A stretch of 64,000 nt of DNA, taken from Planctomycetota bacterium (GTDB taxonomy: Bacteria > Planctomycetota > B15-G4 > SIAN01). The stretch covers positions 1 to 64,000 of the forward strand of contig JANQQL010000028.1 in assembly GCA_028289345.1 (NCBI GenBank), given 5' to 3'. The notes below the pieces were generated by a model. The model was given only the letters and a program-made list of their open reading frames with translations, was not told where the DNA came from and made no database searches. A program made the translations under genes and the position numbers. Below, piece after piece: positions 34,333-43,229 of the stretch; within the stretch, counting starts at the first letter, position 1, and the number at the start of each line of letters is the position of its first letter.

Positions 34333-34727
34333 AGTTCCGATGGCGGCTCGACGACCGTTCGACATTCGTTCGCCCCCCGAGGGATGGGCGAGAAAACCTT
34401 GCGACTTCTTTGCATTCGCCGGAGCGCCCTCTGTGACGGGCGATGCCTCGGAATCGCCGCGAAAAATCTCGCAATTCGCTGAAGAATCCCCTGGCGTGGG
34501 ATGATTTCGGTGCCAGATTAGGGTCAGTCGTCCCCCGGGATGCCCCTCCCGGGTGCCTCATTGCCCCTACTCTGGAAACTCTTCGAGCGCCATGCCCCAC
34601 GCGCTCCGGTCCTTCACGCTCCCTGCTTGGAAGGATGCATGAACTGCGCGTTGGCAGCAGTGATGCTGTGTTCGAACCGTCTCCAGATTCACTCTGAAAC
34701 TGTGAATGCAGAAAGAGGAAACGGTTC
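34333..34727. other. Leader region of the copper operon, no gene seen
   Basis: About 395 bp with no supported reading frame. It contains a hairpin CCCGGG-ATGCCCCT-CCCGGG near 34535-34555, between the DUF1080 stop and the copper operon, which might serve as terminator or leader structure. An AGAGGA near 34714 is the ribosome site of the multicopper oxidase gene. No clear promoter could be chosen. Confidence 0.4.
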
Positions 34728-37049
34728 ATGCGAAAACGATTGTATGGCTTGTCGGCCGCGGTGGCTGTACTGATCACGGGGCAAGCGGCCCGTGCTCAGG
34801 TCCCGTTCGACTTCAGCAACCGCTTCTATCTCGAAAACGGACTGGATCCCTCCAAGTTCAACACTCGGATCCATCCAGACGACGCCAATGCGAAGTCTGC
34901 TCCGTCACCGGACAAGTTTCACAATCGGACCCAGATCCTCGAGATCAACGGCGGCTTCGACGCCGCTGGCCAGCTGCTCTACTACCCGGCCCCTCCGGCC
35001 AATTTCTTCGAAGAAGCGTTCACCGACAACGCGGCCGGCGAACTCGCCCGGGAGGTTGCCAATGAGTTTCGCGCCTTCCTGTTCCCCCGTCGGGACGGGG
35101 ACCCGCTGAGCCCTGCCCTGCCGAACCGGCGTCACGACAATATCTTCGATACGTCTTCGGGCTATCTGACGGACAACCCGCTCGGTCTGTGGCGGATCAC
35201 GTTCCCGCGATACACCGACGCGGCTCTGAACACTCCCGAAGGTCAGGCCAAGCTCGAAGAGATCCGTGCGCTGAATGGAACGGATCTGGACGGCACTCCG
35301 ATCATCAAGCGCCTGTCCGAGATCAAGGAACTGGAAGCCCTTGGTTACCTCGAACTCCTGCAGCGAAAGGAGGACGGGTCCGAAGGCTTCCCGTGGGTGG
35401 TGTGACCGGTGGTGGAGGACCCCCGTGCGGGGTCCATGACCTCCGATTCCTTCCTCAGCATTTCCGTCCGGGAAGACGGCGAACCGGTCGAACCGGAAGT
35501 CGTCGACAATTTTCTGTGCCTGCAGCAGACCGGCGATTTCTGCGTCGACCAGTCCATGGTCCTGACGCCGTTCATTCAACCCTTGCCCATCCCGCCGATC
35601 GCTCAGCCGGTGGCCTCCCTCGATCCGCCGCCGGATCCCAACTTCCATCAGCGTTACAACGACTTCCCCCCGGTGAATCTGTACGAGGTTCACATCGTGC
35701 AATCGGAGTGGCAGTTCCATCCGGACTTGCCCCCGTCCACGGTGTGGGGCTTCAACGGCTACCCGATGGGCGAAACCTACGTCGCCAACTACGGCGAACC
35801 CTTCCTGATTCGTTACTACAACGACTTGCCCGAGAACGGCGACGGGACCGGCTTCGGCAAGCCGGAGGTCACCATTCACTTGCACAATGCCCACACGGCT
35901 TCTGAAAGTGACGGCAACCCGAACAACTTCTTCCCGCCCGGAACCCACTGGGACAACCACTACGCGATGGTGCTTGCCGGGGACGATGAGCGGGAAACCC
36001 TCAACACCCTTTGGTACCACGACCACCGGGCCGACTTCACCTCCCAAAACACCTACAAGGGCCTGACCGGCTTCACGATCTTTCACGACTACCGAGACTC
36101 GGGGAACGAGAACGACGAGAACCCGGCGGCGTTCCGCTATCCGAGCGGTGAGTACGACGTCCCGTTGCAGCTGGCGGACAAAAAGTTCCTGCCCGAAGAA
36201 GCGGGCCACGACATGTGGATGGACATCTTCAACACGGACGGATTCCTGGGCGATCAGCTCACGGTCAACATGGCCATTCAGCCTTACTTCGAGGTGGCTG
36301 CTCGCAAGTACCGCTTCCGCTTGTTGAACGTGGGCCCGTCCCGTTTCTACAACGTCGGGCTTTCCACTGGCGACCCGATCATCCTGATCGCCAATGACGG
36401 CAATCTGTTGCAGCGACCGGTCGAGCTACCAAGTATCCAGGTGGGCGTGGCGGAACGCATGGACATCGTCGTCGACTTCTCGGAGTACGAGATCGGTGAC
36501 GAGCTCTACCTGGTAAACCGGACCGACCAGATCAACGGCAAGGGACCGACCGGCGTCATTTTGGATCACGCAGTCGCGCCGAAGTTGATGAAGTTCATCG
36601 TCAATCGCGACGCCCCCGATCCGAGTCAGGTGCCGGAGTTCACTCGCCGCCTGAACCGCATCAAAGAAGAAGAGATCGTGCAAACGCGCGAGTGGATCTT
36701 CGACAACGAGAACGGCATCTGGACCATCAACGGCCAGGCCTTCGACCCCAACCGCGTGGATGCGGTGGTCAAGCAAGGGACGGCGGAGCGTTGGATCTTC
36801 CGCAACACGGCGCGAGACTGGGAACACCCGGTCCATGTCCACTTCGAAGAGCATCAGATCGAGCTGATCAACGGACGCCGTCCACGCCGCGAAGAACGGG
36901 GTCGCAAAGACGTCTCGGTTCTGGGCCCCGGTGACGAGATTCAGGTGGTCTTCCGCTTCCGAGACTTCTCTGGCAGTTATCCGATTCATTGCCACAACAC
37001 GGTGCACGAAGACCACGCGATGATGCTCCTTTGGGTCATTGAAGAGTAA
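34728..37049 (+). CDS. Exported multicopper oxidase with an in-frame UGA (candidate selenoprotein)
   Basis: The full frame codes for 773 residues with a TGA at 35403-35405 (position 226). A signal peptide ends near ARAQ. All four copper motifs are intact after the TGA: HLHNAHT, WYHDHR, HPVHVHFEEH and HCHNTVHEDHAMML, typical of CotA/bilirubin-oxidase-like enzymes that couple substrate oxidation to O2 reduction to water. The region before the TGA is in the same frame and continues smoothly into it. A perfect seven-pair hairpin follows the TGA at the SECIS distance. The next in-frame start candidates (GTG 35409, ATG 35439) lack ribosome sites. Alternatives are a nonsense mutation or two separate genes. 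Next gene: SCO, four bases on. Confidence 0.72.
35417..35435 (+). promoter_or_regulatory. SECIS-like hairpin in the multicopper oxidase gene
   Basis: GGACCCC (35417-35423) pairs perfectly with GGGGTCC (35429-35435) around the loop CGTGC. The loop starts 19 nt after the UGA, within the bacterial SECIS range, and holds the GU that SelB usually needs. GC-rich stems arise by chance more easily here, so this is supporting evidence only. Confidence 0.6.
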
Positions 37050-37053
37050 CACG

Positions 37054-37674
37054 ATGAAACGACCTCTCCTCGCCATCGCGGCCGGAGTCGTCCTTGGTGT
37101 CGCGGGGTTGCTGGCCGCCGATCAACAAATGACGGTTCAGCAACCCCCACACGCCATGGCGAACTTCGACCGAGTTCCCAATGTCACCCTGACCACCCAC
37201 GAAGGCAAACCAGTCGAGTTCTACGAAGACCTGATCAAGGGCAAGCAGGTCGCGATCAACTTCTTCTACATCGATTGCGATGGGTTCTGACCGGGCGCTC
37301 AGGCGAACCTCGTGGAGGTTCAAGAGCTGCTGAAAGAGCGCATGGGAGAGGACTTCTTCCTGTACTCGATCACCCTGACGCCGGAGAGGGACACTCCGGA
37401 GCGACTGGCGAAGTACGCGGAGGCCATCGGCGCAGGTCCTGGGTGGACTTACCTGACCGGTCGCCCCGAAGACATTCAGCTGCTACGCAAAACCCTCGGT
37501 TTCTACTACCCGGACGATCCGGCTCTGGACTCCGAGTTGTCTCAGCACTTGGGATTCTTGCTCATGGGCAACGACCCCCACGGTTGGTGGGGCACCGTGC
37601 CGTGCACCGCGGCCGCTCGACACATTTACAACCTGATCACCTGGATGGCGCCAGGGTCGCGGGGCTTGTTATGA
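37054..37674 (+). CDS. SCO1/SenC-like copper chaperone selenoprotein with CxxxU
   Basis: The 206-residue frame holds a TGA at 37288-37290, read as Sec79. It falls exactly at the second thiolate of the SCO copper site: FFYIDCDGF-U-PGAQANL, so Cys75-xxx-Sec79 replaces CxxxC. The His ligand is likely His165 in ELSQHLGFLL. An N-terminal hydrophobic anchor precedes the thioredoxin-like domain. SCO proteins bind copper and help to assemble copper sites of oxidases. The gene starts four bases after the multicopper oxidase stop and overlaps the next gene in ATGA, so the operon is tight. A seven-pair hairpin follows the TGA. Without read-through both copper ligands could not be in one protein. Confidence 0.88.
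37305..37321 (+). promoter_or_regulatory. SECIS-like hairpin of the SCO gene
   Basis: GAACCTC (37305-37311) pairs perfectly with GAGGTTC (37315-37321) around a GTG loop that starts 22 nt after the UGA. The compact GU-containing loop is typical for bacterial SECIS. Confidence 0.75.
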
Positions 37675-38243
37675 AAGTTCTGTCCAGCGCGGCGCTCGCC
37701 TTGGTCACCGCAGGCATCGTCTTTGCCGCAGGCTATCCCTTCGTCAGGGACCGCCATGCGATTCCCGCGGTGTATGTGGTCGACGAAGTCGCCACCACCG
37801 AAGACATCCAAGAATTCGACCAGATGTGGGCAGCGCTCGAAGAAATGCAAAAGCAGGGCGCCCCTTCCCAGCAGGAGTTTCGCTCGCGGTTTCTTGCCCT
37901 CACCACGGCCTACTTGCAGCTCGACGACGCTGCCTGTCAACGCGTCGAAGAAGTCGTCGTGGAAGGTCTCGAGGACTTCGCCCAGGCCCGAATCAACACC
38001 TTGGCTCATTCGACCCAGCCAGCGGACACGGATCCAAACTCGTTCGGAGGCGGCAACTCCGCGGACCGACAGAAGGCCTGGAACGAGCTGCAGGAACGAC
38101 AGCGAGCGATCTCTGACAGGCTCTTGGGCCTCCTCGATGCCAACCCACGCCATCGTCTGTTCGCCGAGAAGCGACTGGCGTGGCTCATGAAGCTGGATTT
38201 CAGCCTAAGGCGGTTGCCCGAAGGCACCGAGGCCCCGACCTAA
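37671..38243 (+). CDS. Exported protein of unknown function in the copper operon
   Basis: The 190-residue protein starts with a signal-anchor helix (VLSSAALALVTAGIVFAAGY) and continues as mainly alpha-helical, charged sequence with a likely coiled stretch around residues 50-150. Its ATG overlaps the SCO stop (ATGA), so translation is coupled to it. No Cys pair or His cluster suggesting metal binding is evident; one Cys occurs in DDAACQRVEEV. I do not recognise the family. Position suggests an assembly or structural factor for the copper proteins, which is inference only. Confidence 0.65.
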   Translation: MKVLSSAALALVTAGIVFAAGYPFVRDRHAIPAVYVVDEVATTEDIQEFDQMWAALEEMQKQGAPSQQEFRSRFLALTTAYLQLDDAACQRVEEVVVEGLEDFAQARINTLAHSTQPADTDPNSFGGGNSADRQKAWNELQERQRAISDRLLGLLDANPRHRLFAEKRLAWLMKLDFSLRRLPEGTEAPT

Positions 38244-38326
38244 TCCGTCGACACGGACGGGCGGTCATTCTCCGCAGGTCCTCGTCATCATCCCGACCAT
38301 CGCCGATGAAGGGAGGTCACCGATCC

Positions 38327-39253
38327 ATGAGCGTCTCATTCCCCCAACGAATTCCGCAAGGCGCCATCCGCGGTGGAGTCCTCGCCCTTGGGGTCGGCTT
38401 CCTCCTGGCCCCCTCCGTGGCCGCTCGGGAGAACGGCATCACCGGGTTTTCCGGGAAGGATGGAATCATCTGTTCCGCCTGCCACTTTTCCGCGATCGCG
38501 GCGCCCACCGTGACATTGCAAGGCCCGCGCTACCTTCGCCCTTTGGAAACGGGAGTTTTCGGACTGCTCATTCAGGGGGGCAACGAGACCGGTGGTGGGC
38601 TCAACGTGGCAGTCGATGTCGGAGCCTTGGCTTCCACCCACGCGGGCACTCAGCTTCTGAACGACGAGATCACCCACCTGTTCCCACAGCCGGTGAACGG
38701 CGACCAAGAGTGCTTCTGGGATTTCGAGCTGACGGCGCCGGCCACGCCCCAAACCTTGACCATGTGGGGCGCCGGGAATTCGGTCAACTTGAACGGTTTC
38801 AACACCGGAGACATCCCCCACTCGGACATGATGAGCATCGAAGTGCGCGAGGACCTGATCACCTTTGACCGCTACGGCACGGGAACCGCTGGCTCCGGCG
38901 GCTTCACCCCGGAGCTGGTGGGATCCAATGGTCCGATGGAAGGCGGTGCCGAGATCCAGATTCGATCCGGGCTGGGAGACGGACTGGGCTTTCTTCTCAT
39001 CGGCGTGGCGCCGGAGTGCCTGGTCGGCCTCGGTGGCAAGTTCCTCGTCGACTTGTCCCAGAGCTTCGTCTTCCAGTTCCTCCCGCTGGACGGAAGCCCC
39101 GGAGTTCCTGGAGACGGATTCCTCGATGTCGTGCTCGGAGACTTCAGTACGGTTCCGGATGACACCGAGTTGTTCCTGCAGTACCTGGCCGCTGATCCAA
39201 TGGCGCCCCGAGGTCGCTCCTTTTCCAACGGCACCTCGATGCTGTTTCGCTGA
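38327..39253 (+). CDS. Exported choice-of-anchor V protein with CxxCH heme-type motif
   Basis: The 308-residue protein has a signal peptide cleaved near VAARE and then ENGITGFSGKDG followed by CSACH (Cys49, Cys52, His53), a covalent c-heme motif. The following region (VTLQGP..., GGLNVAVDVGAL, MWGAGNSVNLNG) matches choice-of-anchor V domains, whose members often carry one such motif near the N-terminus. The C-terminal part is a beta-rich module ending in FSNGTSMLFR. GGGAGG lies ten bases before the ATG at 38327. It is the last gene of the copper operon and could pass electrons to the multicopper oxidase. A zinc-binding role of the motif is the alternative. Confidence 0.75.
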   Translation: MSVSFPQRIPQGAIRGGVLALGVGFLLAPSVAARENGITGFSGKDGIICSACHFSAIAAPTVTLQGPRYLRPLETGVFGLLIQGGNETGGGLNVAVDVGALASTHAGTQLLNDEITHLFPQPVNGDQECFWDFELTAPATPQTLTMWGAGNSVNLNGFNTGDIPHSDMMSIEVREDLITFDRYGTGTAGSGGFTPELVGSNGPMEGGAEIQIRSGLGDGLGFLLIGVAPECLVGLGGKFLVDLSQSFVFQFLPLDGSPGVPGDGFLDVVLGDFSTVPDDTELFLQYLAADPMAPRGRSFSNGTSMLFR

Positions 39254-39379
39254 GACCAGCGATCGGAACCAAGGATCCCTCCCACAGCGGTGAAGAATGG
39301 CCGAATGTGACCTCCGGGGGAATAATGCGCCTTCGGCCATCCCGCGATGGCCCGCCCGATGCCCGGAGCGCCTCACCCC

Positions 39380-41320
39380 ATGACCTCGTCTGCTCTTCGC
39401 CCCACCCAAGCGGCCATCGCCATGATGGCAGTGCTCCTGGTGGTCGCCATGGTCGCGGGAGTGTGGTGGATTCGATTCGAGGAGCCGACGCCACCGGCTG
39501 AGGTCGCCGTCCCTTCGGGTCGGCCGTTTGAGCGGCCGTCCGACCAGCCCCTTGCCGAAGAGGCTGCGGCCACTCGCACGTTGCCCAAAGACTCCGCGAC
39601 ACCACCGGCCGAGAACAGCGACTCCACGACAACACCGGCCAACACCGCTCTCCCCAGTGCTGACGAATCACTGGAGCTCGAGTTGCGGAGTCGCATCGTG
39701 TTGACGGGCTTCGTGCGTGATTCCGCGGACCGACCGGTTCACGAGGCAGCGGTGTGGTTCGATGGCGAGATCCGCAGTCTCTCCGGCGCCGATGGCAGCT
39801 ATCGTTTCGAAGCCGATTTGAACCCGACGGGTGCCCGAGGACAGCGCTTGCTGTACCCCCCGCTCCTCGTCCGCAAACCTGGGGTGGGAGTCGCCATCCA
39901 ACCCTGCCCGTCCAAGAGTCAAAAGCTCGACATTCCATTGCAACGGGGGCACACGGTGAGTGGCCGCGTCGTCGAACGGGCGAGTCAGTCTCCATTGCCC
40001 GACGCAATCGTCCGCTGCGCGACCTCTCATTCCCATGGAAACAACCCCCCTGTCTTCGTGGAAGAGGTGCTTGCCGACGGCGAAGGCTCGTTCACCTTCG
40101 TCGACCTTCCCTCGCTCCACCTTTCTTTCCATGCTCGAGTTCAGGGGTTCGGAATGGCGCGCCCCCAAATCGAGTGGGTCGAACAAGACCTCTTCGACTT
40201 GGAACTCGGATTGACGGCGTTGCAAACAGTGACCGGCCAATTCTCTCCCTGGCCGCCACCGAGGAACCCTGCCCCAAGCTCGAGCCGACGGGGAGGCGAA
40301 AGCCCCGCCCTGGGGTTGTGGCTCGACACCGACTTGGCCGCGGAACTCGTTCCTTTGAATCAAGTTCTTCCCGACGGGCGATTCCGGATGCAACTCACCG
40401 GACGCTTCGCTCGCTGGAACGTGGTGTTGCGCGATGCCGAGCAGATTCATTGGGACGGAGTGTTCGAAGTTCCCACTCGGGCGAGCGACTACGACTTGGG
40501 AGTCCTCACTCTGCCCGAAACCACGATCGTGGAAGGGACGGTCACCGACACCAATCGCTGGCAAGCCCTGTCTCCAAAGGTTCGCGCAACCATTCGCTCG
40601 GGAACTTCCACCTCCACCTGCGACCTGCCCCTCCAAGAGTCGGGCAGCTTCCGTGGCCGGCTCCCGCAAGGTGTCGACTTCCGCCTTGCTCTCGCCTTGG
40701 GCAGCTCAGAGATCGGATCCCTCGGAGACTTCGAAACCCATGGCCGAGATTCCTTGCAAGTCGGGACCCTGAGTTTGAAGAACCCGGCCATCCTCGGAGT
40801 CGTCACCGAGCACGACGGAACCTCGCGTGCAGGAATCGAGGTGGCGCTCGAAAGAGCCAGGCCCAGCGATGGCTACTGGGCAACCGTTGCGAAAACGACA
40901 ACCGACGTCCAGGGGCGCTACGTGCTTGCACCACGAAGCGCCGTTTGGCAAGACGGCGCTTCCACGCTTCGCTGGGTCGCACGCTATCGCCATCGTCGCG
41001 GCCCCTTGATCCTGGACGTCGCCCCTCACCCCAGCCTTCAACGAGTCATTCACGGGAAGTTTCCTCCCCCCACCGTGCTGCGAGGCACGTTGCGCGACCG
41101 GCGGGGAAACCCGCTTGTCGGATGGACGGTCACGTACCAATCCCTGGATGGCGGAACGACCTTGCTCGACACCACTTCCCCGGATGGTTCCTTTGTCCTG
41201 ATCGATGCCGAAGAGGAGCGTTACGACATCCTCCTCGAGGCTCCTTCGGAAGAGACCTTCGAGCTGCGAAATCAACCTCGAGATCAAACCGATCTCGTGT
41301 GTGAGCTTGTCACGCGCTGA
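39380..41320 (+). CDS. Membrane-anchored protein with carboxypeptidase-regulatory-like repeats
   Basis: The 646-residue protein has one N-terminal membrane helix (MMAVLLVVAMVAGVWWI), a Pro/Thr/Ala-rich spacer to about residue 95, and then several beta-sandwich units of the CarboxypepD_reg type: VLTGFVRDSADRPVHEAAVW, VSGRVVERASQSPLPDAIVR, and late LRGTLRDRRGNPLVGWTV. These domains are extracellular Ig-like folds. The start at 39380 is the better candidate, having GGAG upstream; an ATG at 39347 is possible. It may be an adhesin or an envelope scaffold; no enzyme motif is seen. It follows the copper operon by 126 bp. Confidence 0.7.
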   Translation: MTSSALRPTQAAIAMMAVLLVVAMVAGVWWIRFEEPTPPAEVAVPSGRPFERPSDQPLAEEAAATRTLPKDSATPPAENSDSTTTPANTALPSADESLELELRSRIVLTGFVRDSADRPVHEAAVWFDGEIRSLSGADGSYRFEADLNPTGARGQRLLYPPLLVRKPGVGVAIQPCPSKSQKLDIPLQRGHTVSGRVVERASQSPLPDAIVRCATSHSHGNNPPVFVEEVLADGEGSFTFVDLPSLHLSFHARVQGFGMARPQIEWVEQDLFDLELGLTALQTVTGQFSPWPPPRNPAPSSSRRGGESPALGLWLDTDLAAELVPLNQVLPDGRFRMQLTGRFARWNVVLRDAEQIHWDGVFEVPTRASDYDLGVLTLPETTIVEGTVTDTNRWQALSPKVRATIRSGTSTSTCDLPLQESGSFRGRLPQGVDFRLALALGSSEIGSLGDFETHGRDSLQVGTLSLKNPAILGVVTEHDGTSRAGIEVALERARPSDGYWATVAKTTTDVQGRYVLAPRSAVWQDGASTLRWVARYRHRRGPLILDVAPHPSLQRVIHGKFPPPTVLRGTLRDRRGNPLVGWTVTYQSLDGGTTLLDTTSPDGSFVLIDAEEERYDILLEAPSEETFELRNQPRDQTDLVCELVTR

Positions 41321-41477
41321 TCTCGTCGGCGTGTTTCCCGTCTCGTCACGGGTTGCTGTACTTTGAATCGAGCTTCAGGTAAACGGGCGTGCTCGGAATC
41401 TCGCTCGTCTCGGGGAGCCTCCCGGCGGATCCCGAACTGGTCCCTTGCACCGTGCCCGTCGCGGCGGAGATCCAACC

Positions 41478-43085
41478 GTGGAAGAAACCCTGCCCCCCAC
41501 GAACGACGAACCCAGTGTCGATGCACCGACGGCGCCCGCCCGTGGCGGCATCGCCGACAAACTCCTGTACGTCATCGAGAAAGTGGGGAACTGGCTGCCG
41601 GATCCCGCGGTGTTGTTCGTCATCGCGCTCGCCGCGACATGGGCGATCTCCAAAGCGTATGGCGGCCTCGAGTTCAAGGTCCCTGCGGTCGGAGGCGAGG
41701 AAACCCGAGTCATCACGGACCAGCTCACCTGGGCCGCGTTCGCTCAGTTCCTCAGCGGCATGGTCAAGACGTTCACCGGATTCCATCCCCTCGGTGTCGT
41801 GTTGGTTGCTCTGCTCGGAGTCGGCGTGGCCGAACATTCCGGCTTCATCAACGCCATGTTGAAGGCACTTCTGCGCATCACTCCCAAGACGCTTCTCACG
41901 CCAATGCTGATCTTGGTCGCCGTGGTCAGCCACACGGCCACCGATGCGGGCTACGTTCTCGTCATCCCGCTCGGAGCCGTCATCTTCATGGCGGCCGGAC
42001 GTCATCCGCTGGCCGGAATCGCAGCCGCTTTCGCCGGAGTCTCGGGAGGCTTCGGAGCCAACTTTGTTCCTTCCGGGATCGATCCCTTGCTCCAGGGGCT
42101 GACCCAAAGCGCCGCCGGGATTCTGGACCCCGCGCGCGAGGTGAATCCGCTCTGCAATTGGTGGTTCACGAGCGCTTCCAGTGCCTTGGTGGTCGGAGTC
42201 GGCTGGCTGTTGACCGACAAGTTCGTCGAGCCTCGGTTGAATCGCGGCACGAAGGTCGACGGGGACCCGGCAGACATGCCGACCATGGGAGCTCTCGAAG
42301 GACGCGAGACTTTCGGCATGATCATGGGGCTGCTCACGATGGTCGGTGGGCTCGTCGGCCTCTACTTGTTGCTGGCCCCCGAGGACTCAGCCTTCCGCGA
42401 CCCGAACAAGACCGGGTGGGAGTCGATCACCTCGTTCGGTGCACCGGTCATGCAGTCCATCGTCCCGCTGATCTTCATCCTGTTCCTGCTTCCGGGAATC
42501 GTGCACGGCTACGCCGCCGGGACGTTCAAGTCGCACCGGGACGTCATCCAAGCGATGTCCAAGAGCATGAGCACCATGGGTTACTACCTGGTGATGGCGT
42601 TTTGTGCTTCCTTGTTCATCGAGTCGTTCAAGCAGGCCCAGCTGGGAGCGTTCCTCGCGGTCAAGGGTGCCGAGTTCCTCCAAGAACTGGCCATGCCCGG
42701 ACAGGCCACGGTCATCGGGATCATCTTGATCTGCACCATGGTGAACCTCTTGGTCGGCTCGGCCTCGGCCAAGTGGGCCTTGCTCGCTCCGATTTTCGTT
42801 CCGATGTTGATGACGCTGGGCATCTCTCCAGAACTCACCCAGGCGGCCTACCGAGTCGGTGATTCCACCACCAACATCATCACCCCGCTGATGCCTTACT
42901 TCCCCCTGGTCGTGGCCTTTGGACAGCGCTACGTGAAGGGAACCGGGGTGGGCACGATCGCGGCCATGATGCTCCCCTACACCATCGTATTCTTGGTGCT
43001 GTGGATCGGCTTGCTCATGATCTTCTGGGGACTCGGAATTCCCCTCGGGATCCAAGGGACCTACGACTACGTGATGGGCGGCTGA
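41478..43085 (+). CDS. AbgT family transporter
   Basis: The 535-residue protein with about twelve hydrophobic segments belongs to the AbgT family, whose members import p-aminobenzoyl-glutamate or export sulfonamides. Family signatures visible are VEKVGNWLPDP-like (IEKVGNWLPDPAVLFVI), SHTATDAGYVLVIPLGAVIF, AFAGVSGGFGANF, the hairpin GSASAKWALLAPIFVPM and YRVGDSTTNIITPLMPYFP. The GTG at 41478 has GGAG upstream and is preferred over a TTG at 41445. No folate or Abg hydrolase gene is next to it, so the cargo is open. Confidence 0.9.
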   Translation: MEETLPPTNDEPSVDAPTAPARGGIADKLLYVIEKVGNWLPDPAVLFVIALAATWAISKAYGGLEFKVPAVGGEETRVITDQLTWAAFAQFLSGMVKTFTGFHPLGVVLVALLGVGVAEHSGFINAMLKALLRITPKTLLTPMLILVAVVSHTATDAGYVLVIPLGAVIFMAAGRHPLAGIAAAFAGVSGGFGANFVPSGIDPLLQGLTQSAAGILDPAREVNPLCNWWFTSASSALVVGVGWLLTDKFVEPRLNRGTKVDGDPADMPTMGALEGRETFGMIMGLLTMVGGLVGLYLLLAPEDSAFRDPNKTGWESITSFGAPVMQSIVPLIFILFLLPGIVHGYAAGTFKSHRDVIQAMSKSMSTMGYYLVMAFCASLFIESFKQAQLGAFLAVKGAEFLQELAMPGQATVIGIILICTMVNLLVGSASAKWALLAPIFVPMLMTLGISPELTQAAYRVGDSTTNIITPLMPYFPLVVAFGQRYVKGTGVGTIAAMMLPYTIVFLVLWIGLLMIFWGLGIPLGIQGTYDYVMGG

Positions 43086-43229
43086 CCCAAATGGATGACG
43101 CGGGGTCGCGAGCAATGCGCCGCCCCGCGAGACTCTTCCCTCGCGAAACACGGATCGATTGCTGGCTTCGATGTGGCCGCTGCTCGTTGACACCTTCTCG
43201 CAGGCCGGTCCCGACGGAAGAAGCCTCGA

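Noticed and set aside
34690..34705. TTCGAAC sequence resembling a tRNA T-loop
   Set aside because: The flanking bases do not form a T-stem, and no acceptor or anticodon stem is present nearby.
39754..41304. Long open frame of about 516 codons in another plus-strand frame within the carboxypeptidase-regulatory protein gene
   Set aside because: It is a shadow frame typical of GC-rich DNA: Arg/Pro/Ser-rich, no domain, fully inside a gene with clear beta-sandwich repeats.
41363..42862. Open frame of about 499 codons overlapping the AbgT transporter
   Set aside because: The translation is His/Arg-rich with no hydrophobic segments or motifs, while the overlapping AbgT frame is a clear family member.
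43190..43229. GCAGGCCGGTCCCGACGG near 43200 as another repeat tip
   Set aside because: Only GCAGGCCG matches; the following bases do not follow the repeat consensus.
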